The notes beneath the pieces are model-generated. The model made no database searches and was not told the DNA's origin. It saw nothing but the letters and a program-made list of their open reading frames with translations. 64,000 nucleotides of DNA from Gymnogyps californianus (lineage: Eukaryota > Chordata > Aves > Accipitriformes > Cathartidae), in NCBI RefSeq assembly GCF_018139145.2, contig NW_026114246.1:186001-250000 (forward strand), written 5' to 3'. Position numbers and translations under genes: made by a program. Of this stretch, positions 57,360 to 64,000 are shown one piece after another. Within the stretch, counting starts at the first letter, position 1, and the number at the start of each line of letters is the position of its first letter.

Positions 57360-59852
57360 ATGCGATAACAGAAATGTGCTTTTTAATGGACTGAAAAGAA
57401 AATTTTGATGATCTATGAAGAGTTGTCATACATGTCTGATGCTGTAGCAGATCTTGAAATAAAAATGTTTTATCACTAAGTGCTTTTTATAAATATATTT
57501 CATTACGAAAGAAAAAATTTGAAAGAATCAGGATAATAATGAGATACTCCTTTTCTGCTCATAAAAATAAATAAGCTCATCACAATTGGGAAAAAAGCTT
57601 TTCTTTACTTCCATCATAGCCATGACCTTAACTTCTCTAAAATTCTTTGTCACAATTAGTCTGGTTTAGATCATTATTTTTGCTGGGGGCTCTGTCTAAT
57701 TCATTTCTTTCCTCACATGCTATATATTCACCAATATGTGCAACACTACTAGAAGGTGACATTTGGAGTTTATCGCATGTACTGTGTAGGATAATTTTGA
57801 TAATGTGCCAATAAGCTGCCACTGACTAAACAGCAGTCTAAAATCCATTTGGTTCCATTAATCTCTGAAAGTAAACTATTAAAACTGATCTGCTTCCTTG
57901 ATGGGCAATAAAGTAAATACAAACCTCACAATAAGAAGTTAATGATCTGTCCCTAACAAGGCTGTAACTTTGACATACTCAAGCACCTACTCTCTCAGTC
58001 TAGAAACAAGATCCAGTACGTCACCAGATACATGCACTGAGCTGGAAATTGTCCATTTGTTACCCTTTTTGCCATGCTATATTGAGCTTGTCACAGTTGG
58101 CTATGCGTATCACTCTTAACAGTGATTTTTATTCCATTTAAGCTCCAGGCCAGGATCTACAGTCAAATGAAGCCTTTTCTGGATTAGAAAATGATGTGAC
58201 TCCATATATCCAATGATTCAGATATGCCCTCCACGTTAATTTTAATAGAATCAAACTAACAAGAAGAAAAACAAATAGCAAAAATTAATTGAATTTTCAC
58301 AGTAGTTATTTACAAACTACGTCCGTCCTCACTTTAATCTTGGGTTTAGTCTTCAATCCTGTTCCAGCTGCAACTGATTGCCAACTGACATGTCTTTTGA
58401 AGTCTGCCACACAGAAATTTCCAGACCTTAAAAATACAATAACCACACATAACCCCACCATTCCTAAAGCACAATGCTCCTCATCTATATTTTGAACTTA
58501 AAAATTTGAAGTTATATCACCAAGTGTGACGTAGCTCTGCTTGGCAGAGTTGTGGAAGTAGAAAAGGCAATTTGCCAGTCAGGAAGCTGGGAAGAGCCAT
58601 TCTGCACTTAGCACGTGACTTAAGACAGCCAAAGGTTAGCTTAATGCTGCCCAAGTTGAAATGGCCTTCCAGGGGCTGTTCTATCTGACAGCTTTGCTCT
58701 TTCCATGCTCCCTCCCACTACGCCGCTTCTTAAGCCTTTACGTGGAAATGGGTTGTCTAGAGCTGGTGGTGCTGCCTTTCTGGCATTTAGGCATTCCTTT
58801 AAAACAGTAGCATCCTAAATGGATGTTTTGAGCAGGTTTTCAGCAATAAATACATTTTCTTTTTTTTTTTTTAAGTTTTCAAAATTTCATTTAGAATCAG
58901 TGTCAGAATTCCTGCTGCTATTGACAACATTGCAGTCCCAACAGGGGGAGAGTCTTTTTTCTGCCCTAGAAATTCCATGGTCTGTGTGCATTTCTAGTTG
59001 TTTTCTGTTCTCTGAAATTATACAGAAAAGTATCTGATCAATAGATCAGATCAGTAAAGCAATAGATCAGTATACTTCTTTATCATTTTTCATTTAACTT
59101 CCTCAGTTAATGGTTTTAATGCTTTCCTTACAATTTTTTCCACTCCTATTTTCCACTGGAATTTTGTACTTTTGTCCAGGTTTTCAATAACCTGGAAAGC
59201 TTTTGTAACTTGTTTAGCAACCTGTTTTTATTCCACTCACACATTAAACCTCATCTTACCACATCACATCCTGTTTGCAATGGGTACTGAATAATAAGGC
59301 CTGCTGCACTTCCTCAGTGCTGGTTCGTGGTATTGCCAACACAAGAGAAGAAAATGTCTTTGGAGTGCCAAAGACAGCTTGTCGGGGAAAGTATCCACCA
59401 AACTGCAGAGCGATACACAATTCTGTTATTACTCCCGGAATCACCAATAAAAGGTAGGAAAGGGGTCAGTTTGACTCATACCGCATATATGTCGATTTTA
59501 TCTGACCTAAAATGTGAAGGCCACCTGTCTACATGCCCTTTCTATGGTCTGAACAAAGCCACAAACACACAGATTTGCTAAACCTCCATGGGCTACCAGA
59601 AACTTTCTGTATTTAAGATCAGAGTACTCACAGTCACACTGTCCTGTTCTTCCTGTGAACCACAATGAATCAGGCTAAACGTTGAGGGTGCCCTCCAGAC
59701 AGTCCGAGCATCTATCATAGGGTGGATTATTAAAACTGCAAATTGCTCGCCTACAAGAGGACTGCTTGATGATGCTCAATTCCTTCCTTCCACTGAACCA
59801 CAGGGAGGAGTTTCAAATAGCATACCTGTTTCCAGCTGTCTTGGTCAAAGGC
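57360..59852. other. Host non-coding DNA, no gene seen
   Basis: No supported gene or clear repeat. AT-rich with a T-run near 58860-58873. Confidence 0.5.
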
Positions 59853-60458
59853 TGTCGTGGTTTAACCCCAGTCAGCAACTAAGCACCACGCAGCCGCTTC
59901 CCCCTCCCCCCTCCCAGTGGGGTGAGGAGGAGGAAAGGAAAGAAAAAAAAGTAAAACTTGTGGGTTGAGATAAGAACAGTTTAATAACTAAAGTAAAATA
60001 TAATACTAACAATAGTAATAATGAAATATAATAATAATAGTAATGAAAAGGAATATAACAAAAAAAAGGAAGGGGGGGGAAGAAAAAAACCAGTGATGCA
60101 CAATGCAATTGCTCACCACCCGCTGACCAATGCCCAGTTAGTTCCCGAGCCGCAATCCGCCCCTCCTGGCCAACTCCCCCCTGTTTATATACTGGGCATG
60201 ACATTCCATGGTATGGAATATCCCTTTGGCTAGTTCGGGTCAGCTGCCCCAGCTATGCTCCCTCCCAGCTTCTTGCACACCTGCTTGCTGGCAGAGCATG
60301 GGAAACTGAAAAGTCCTTGGCTTAAGATAAGCGCTACTTAGCAACAACTAAAACATCAGTGTGTTATCATCAACATTATTCTCACACTAAATCCAAAACC
60401 CAGCACTGTACCAGCTACTAAGAAGAGAGTTAACTCTGTCCCAGCCGAAACCAGGACA
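59853..60458 (-). mobile_element. Family A solo LTR, full length
   Basis: A 606-bp LTR on the minus strand: plus-strand start TGTCGTGGTTTAACCCCAGT (59853) and end GCCGAAACCAGGACA (60458). Flanks AAGGC (59848-59852) and AAGGT (60459-60463) match at 4 of 5 bases, a probable target duplication. CTGTTTATATACTGGGC near 60181 is the TATA region on the minus strand. It is close to the truncated copy at 37313, which suggests a recent common subfamily. Confidence 0.93.
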
Positions 60459-60463
60459 AAGGT

Positions 60464-61159
60464 GATGACAGGTTTTCAGATGTGACTTGCCAAATATCTA
60501 CTGATGATCAAACTTATATTCTCTTTGCAATTTTTTCCGGTGATATTTATTAGATAAAATCCCTACTACCTCTTAATTCAATCCATTGTCCGCTACCTGA
60601 AAACAAACATCAACTTTTAGGTCAACTTAAAGAAAAAAAAAACTGTTCAATGTACTTGTATTCATCTAGTAAGCACAACACTTACCAATAGCATACAATA
60701 TAAGTTCTATGTTTAACAGTTTCACTTATGTGTAGGAATAATTTCAGTGTAATAGCACACATATCCACTACCTGAAGAACATAATATTAGAATTCAGTTG
60801 GAGCTTAGTTTTATCAGGAATTGGTTTGCTTGTTTTTCATTAAAAAGTCTTGGCCAAATCAAGAAATGAACCATTTTAATCCAAATTTTTATGCTATTCT
60901 ATGCTGAGAAACAGCACATGAAATTTCTACAGCAGAAAAGGCTGTTGAAGGCTTGAATTGCCCTATACTGAAAAAAAAAAAGCAAGCTTATAAAATGGAA
61001 CAATGCAGTGGTGCTCAGAAAAGTCCTTAAATCTGATATCTAAGATGTGAAAGAGGGGAACCTTTGTAAAAGTGCAGTTTTCCAGAAACAGGTCCTTCTT
61101 TTTGTGATAATCAGGACAATTAGGTGAGAGTAAAGGAGGTTCACAAGTTTTCTCTCCTA
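60464..61159. other. Host non-coding DNA, no gene seen
   Basis: AT-rich, with stops in all frames. No signal beyond an A-run near 60970-60981. Confidence 0.5.
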
Positions 61160-61179
61160 CCAGAAGAGGACGTTCTACC

Positions 61180-61185
61180 TTTATT
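61180..61185 (-). terminator. Possible polyadenylation signal
   Basis: AATAAA on the minus strand, about 180 bases downstream of the stop of the candidate exon. Such hexamers are common by chance in AT-rich DNA. Confidence 0.3.
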
Positions 61186-61364
61186 TGAGTACTTGCTCTG
61201 TGGGAGAAGCCAGTTGTATGAGAAACCACATTGGATGATACATGCATCCAGGATCACAGGAGGGTGTTTGAGTCTTTTTCCTCTCCCTTGAATGTTAGGT
61301 TGGGAAATGCCAGGATAGGCCTTCACATTTTCTCTCGTCCAAAATCCAGATCCCTTCCAAATAA

Positions 61365-61476
61365 TCAGCTTTTGCTTGGAGTCCTATCCACATCCTCGAA
61401 AAACTTTATGCGGACATGCTCCTTATCAAAGAGACGGTCCTGAGGTGGTCCATTCTCGATACAGGCAACCGCTCCT
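61365..61476 (-). CDS. Possible terminal coding exon of an unidentified host gene
   Basis: On the minus strand, a pyrimidine-rich stretch ending in CTCAACAG (61484-61477) could be a splice acceptor. The next 112 bases read through 37 codons (GAVACIENGPPQDRL, then FDKEHVRIKFFEDVDRTP, ending SKS) to a TGA at 61367-61365. The residue mix is acidic/basic and looks coding, unlike the surrounding AT-rich DNA. A minus-strand AATAAA at 61185-61180 would give a 3' UTR of about 180 bases. I do not recognise the protein. It could be a terminal exon of a gene with a CpG-island start near 62.5 kb, part of a larger gene to the right, or a pseudogene or chance frame. The short length is the main weakness. 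Confidence 0.35.
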
Positions 61477-61573
61477 CTGTTGAGAGGCAGCATGTTGAGG
61501 GGAAGAGAGTAAAAGGAAATACATTATACTAGTACAATGAATACTGACTTATCACAAAATAAATATTCCCCAT

Positions 61574-61595
61574 ATGTATATGTATGTATGTATGT
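61574..61595 (+). repeat. Short (TATG)n microsatellite
   Basis: A run of ATGTATATGTATGTATGTATG type, about five units. Confidence 0.7.
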
Positions 61596-61601
61596 TAATA
61601 G

Positions 61602-62370
61602 CATGTCACACAAGGTTACACTTGGGGATTATTTTTCCTCCTGCTCAGTATTTTGCTGCAATTTTCCTCAGAGACCAGCCACTTAATATTTTGGATTATG
61701 GAGCCTGTTGTAGCTACAGCTATATTAGAGATAGGACAAAGACATACATTTTATGTACATTGAGAGCTAAATCTGAACTTTCCAAAAGTTTGAAATGTTA
61801 GTATATACGGTTTTTTTAAAAGGTTTTATTATTCCAAGATCAGGGCCAGCTGCAAAGATTGGATTCACATTCAAAAATATATATTAAAATGCATACACTT
61901 CTTGGTAGAAAGAAGTTTTAAAACCTGTCAGGCTGAGAACAACACTCTTTTTGTGTTCTGCCTAACAATTCAGTTACAGATCGACCCTATTGTTTTTTGG
62001 GTAATTTAAATGTGATTGTTTGCAAAGCAGAAAGGGGTGGGGGAGTTGTATAAGGAGGCACACAGTGAAAAAGAAGAAAGCATTTTTGATTATACACTAT
62101 ATCCCTGACATGTTGTTACACACAAACCCAATATTCAGCATTTAAAAAAGAAGAAAAAAAAACCCCAACAATAAAAGAAACAGCAGCTGTTTCTATGTGA
62201 TGTCAGAGAACAGGTGTGATACAAATCTCCATACCAGTGCAATCATATTGATCTCCTGATGATGCATGCATGAAGCACATGTGCAAACATTATCGACCCA
62301 TCCGGCATCTCATTTCCAGGAATACGGCCTGAAAATGCCTCTCTATAATTGAAAACATTATCAGGATAAA
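61602..62370. other. Non-coding DNA leading to the CpG island
   Basis: AT-rich up to about 62250. CpG dinucleotides then begin to appear (62290-62380). No gene is supported in the plus or minus frames, though a minus-strand frame at 62260-62400 is open. Confidence 0.4.
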
Positions 62371-62376
62371 CACCGT

Positions 62377-62386
62377 ATTGGCCAAT
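62377..62386. promoter_or_regulatory. Double CCAAT box (ATTGGCCAAT)
   Basis: A perfect 10-bp palindrome containing CCAAT on both strands, a candidate NF-Y site, about 60 bp before the CpG island. Confidence 0.45.
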
Positions 62387-62408
62387 TATTAAAAAACACA
62401 AACAAACT

Positions 62409-62432
62409 GGGGGGGGGGGGGGGGGGGGGGGG
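62409..62432 (+). repeat. (G)24 homopolymer
   Basis: An uninterrupted run of 24 G at the edge of the CpG island. It could fold as a G-quadruplex. Exact length may be uncertain from sequencing. Confidence 0.8.
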
Positions 62433-62439
62433 AGAAAGA

Positions 62440-63130
62440 AAAAGTGAGCCTGCCCCCGCAGCATGCCCCGGTATCGCGGACGGACGGTGCCTCCTCGCTC
62501 GGGAGCAGCCGGAGCAGCCGCCTGCGCTCCCTGCGCTGCCGCCGGGATCCCTCCGGGCCACCCGCGCTTAGGTGAGAAGCAGCTCGGCCCCGGCGTTGCC
62601 CCCGGGGGAGGCAAGCTGCTTCAGGAGGTGTGAGGCGGCGGTGCGACGCCGCACCCGGTCGTGGCCGGGAGCCCCGCGGGGCGAGTCGGAGGGGGACCCG
62701 GGAGAGGGGCGCCCGGGAGGGGGCGGCGAGGGCAGCCAGGTCTCCGACCCCCACGCCTCGGCGAGCTCCGCGCCCTTTCCTACGCGCCCCGCGACGGGCC
62801 GAGCCCAGCTCGCTGCCCCCGCAGCCGGCAGGGGATGCCCCGCGCCCCCCGGCTGAGCCGTGCCCAGGGGGAGGAAGGGCGAGGAGGGACCGGCCCCTCG
62901 GGGCACCTTGCGCCCAGGATCCGTCCCCGCCGGGAGGAGAGATAGCTTTTGAAACCGGCCCTTTATTTGCGTTTTGCTATTAATTGTTAATGTCGTCTGC
63001 CATTAGAGGGCACTAAGCAACCCTGCATTAACGCTGCTCCGGCGAGCGAGGAGGGAGAGGCAGGGGGAGAGAGAGAGAGAGTGGCATCAATTTGGGAAAA
63101 GATTAAAAAGGATGTGGAGTCCCGGAGCTT
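62440..63130. promoter_or_regulatory. CpG island, probable host gene promoter
   Basis: GC content and CpG density rise sharply compared with the preceding 60 kb (many CGG, CGC, GCG words through about 62930; GA-rich at 63050-63085). A good splice donor context, TTAGGTGAGAAG, lies with GT at 62572 on the plus strand, so a first exon may end there. Frames in this block are long only because CpG-rich DNA has few stops. The gene and even its direction cannot be told from this window. Confidence 0.75.
63000..63013. promoter_or_regulatory. CTCF-like motif
   Basis: CCATTAGAGGGCAC differs at one position from the CTCF core pattern CCASYAGRKGGCAS. It lies at the 3' side of the CpG island beside AT-rich homeobox-like words (TTAATTGTTAAT type). 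Confidence 0.4.
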
Positions 63131-63219
63131 CTGAAGTGCTCAAAATGCCCGGGCGCTGCTCAGGACGATGATCATAATAATAACAAAACAAAACAAATGC
63201 AGAGAGGTCAATCATTTAC

Positions 63220-63470
63220 CAGTCTGCTGCTTAATGCATGTGACCGCAAGTGGTACCGAGGGACATTGTGATTCATGCCCACTTTCAAAGCAGGACCAGG
63301 GCCCGGTCTGAGGCACCCAAACAACTGTCTTCTAATATTAGCACGGCTGTATTTCTGTATCTATTATAGTCTGTCCAGACAGATCCCATTGTAATGGGAT
63401 CTTTTATTAAAAGATTAGCACCACCTCCTGCAGTTGGTGGAAAAAAATCTGTTATCACTGAGTTATTTGC
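63220..63470. promoter_or_regulatory. AT-rich block with perfect dyads, candidate conserved element
   Basis: Located between two GC-rich blocks. It holds a perfect inverted repeat with 10-bp arms AGATCCCATT and AATGGGATCT (63381-63402, 2-bp spacer) directly followed by a second dyad around CTTTTATTAAAAG (63399-63415). A TCTGTCCAGACA word lies near 63370. Dense dyads with few stops or simple repeats suggest a regulatory element. Conservation cannot be judged from one sequence. Confidence 0.4.
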
Positions 63471-63600
63471 AGTTGTGGGGAGGGGACGGGCGGTGGGGGG
63501 AGCCGGAGGGCGGGAGCGGGGAGGAGGAGTGTGGGGAGGGCCGGGCGGAGGGCGCGGGCGGCCGCGGCGCACCGGCCCCTGACCCGGCACTGTTCGGGCA
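63470..63600. promoter_or_regulatory. Second GC-rich block with G-quadruplex potential
   Basis: Repeated GGGG and GGG runs (for example GTGGGGAGGGGACGGGCGG) and CpGs near 63540-63575. It may be part of a split CpG island. Confidence 0.55.
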
Positions 63601-64000
63601 TTCCTGTCTGCATACTTCGCAGTCTGTTGTGCTTTGGTGGCTCAGAAAAGCGAAAGAATCGAAATTTAAAAGGCAGATTTTGAATAAACAATACCATTTT
63701 CCGTTAAGTAATCGTTTTGTATAAAAGGAAATATCGCCTACTCAGTTTCATTCAGCGGTGCCAAAAAGTGTTATAAATGAGAGACCGCCAACTTTTCTAA
63801 GGGGAGAATAATGCCAGACTGTGCTTAATAAACTAGTACTCTAGAAGATCATTATCGATGTTGCAATCTTTTCTGATTCTGAAAGGAGACCGCCTACGTC
63901 GCCCCCATTCCCGTCTCGTCCTCCCGGGCTCCCGGTGAAAAGGCTGTCACTTGGGCACAGCCCTAGGTATTAAACTTTTATTTGGTTCTTGTTTGTTTGT
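63601..64000. other. Sequence after the GC-rich block, no gene identified
   Basis: Moderately AT-rich with a few CpGs (for example near 63890-63935). No complete exon can be supported before the window ends. Confidence 0.4.

Noticed and set aside
62243..62983. Several 66-123 codon frames on both strands in the CpG island
   Set aside because: GC-rich DNA has few stops; the frames are proline/arginine/glycine-rich and contradict each other. No start or splice pattern chooses one.

Overview
This is vertebrate nuclear DNA, most likely a bird. It has low gene density and AT-rich non-coding sequence. It carries avian-style LTR families (TGTCCTGG/TGTGCTGG...CCACGACA), an old CR1 LINE tail with the LGLFSLE signature, and traces of MIR-like SINEs. 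There are no operons, ribosome binding sites or CRISPR arrays. Most open reading frames of 60-130 codons are chance frames in non-coding DNA or frames across LTRs. Family names given here rest on recognised motifs, not on a database search.

Layout. 1-434: minus-strand LTR cut by the window edge. 435-15342: host DNA with a few decayed SINE pieces. 15343-15934: solo LTR with a 5-bp target duplication. 20919-22612: a solo LTR split by a second, larger LTR (family B); both have target duplications. 23193-23652: a rearranged family B fragment joined to an inverted piece. 26503-32852: the main feature, a decayed env-less endogenous retrovirus with a 66-bp remnant of its 5' LTR, a lysine-type primer binding site, a hydrophobic leader ORF, broken gag, protease-RT, RNase H and integrase, a polypurine tract and a 3' LTR. 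37313-37696: truncated minus-strand LTR. 40442-41037 and 42275-42866: plus-strand LTRs; the second abuts a 45-bp antisense pol scrap. About 45280-45510: CR1 fragment. 51423-52276: a different solo LTR (family D) with a perfect target duplication and an internal minisatellite. 55234-57359: a family C LTR split by a second full-length family B LTR, both minus strand, again with target duplications. 59853-60458: minus-strand solo LTR.

The right end changes character. A possible terminal coding exon with a polyadenylation signal lies on the minus strand at 61180-61476. A double CCAAT box, a run of 24 G and a CpG island (about 62440-63130, with a second GC-rich block at 63470-63600) follow. Between the GC-rich blocks is AT-rich sequence with perfect dyads and a CTCF-like site. 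This looks like the promoter region of a host gene whose body I cannot identify.

How the parts work together. The provirus reads as LTR / PBS / leader ORF / gag / UAG / pro-RT-RNase H-integrase / PPT / LTR with no env. It fits an intracellular retroelement that can no longer move, because several stops and frameshifts break every reading frame. The other LTRs are solo remnants of related and unrelated elements. Their nesting gives an order of insertion: families A and C first, family B later.
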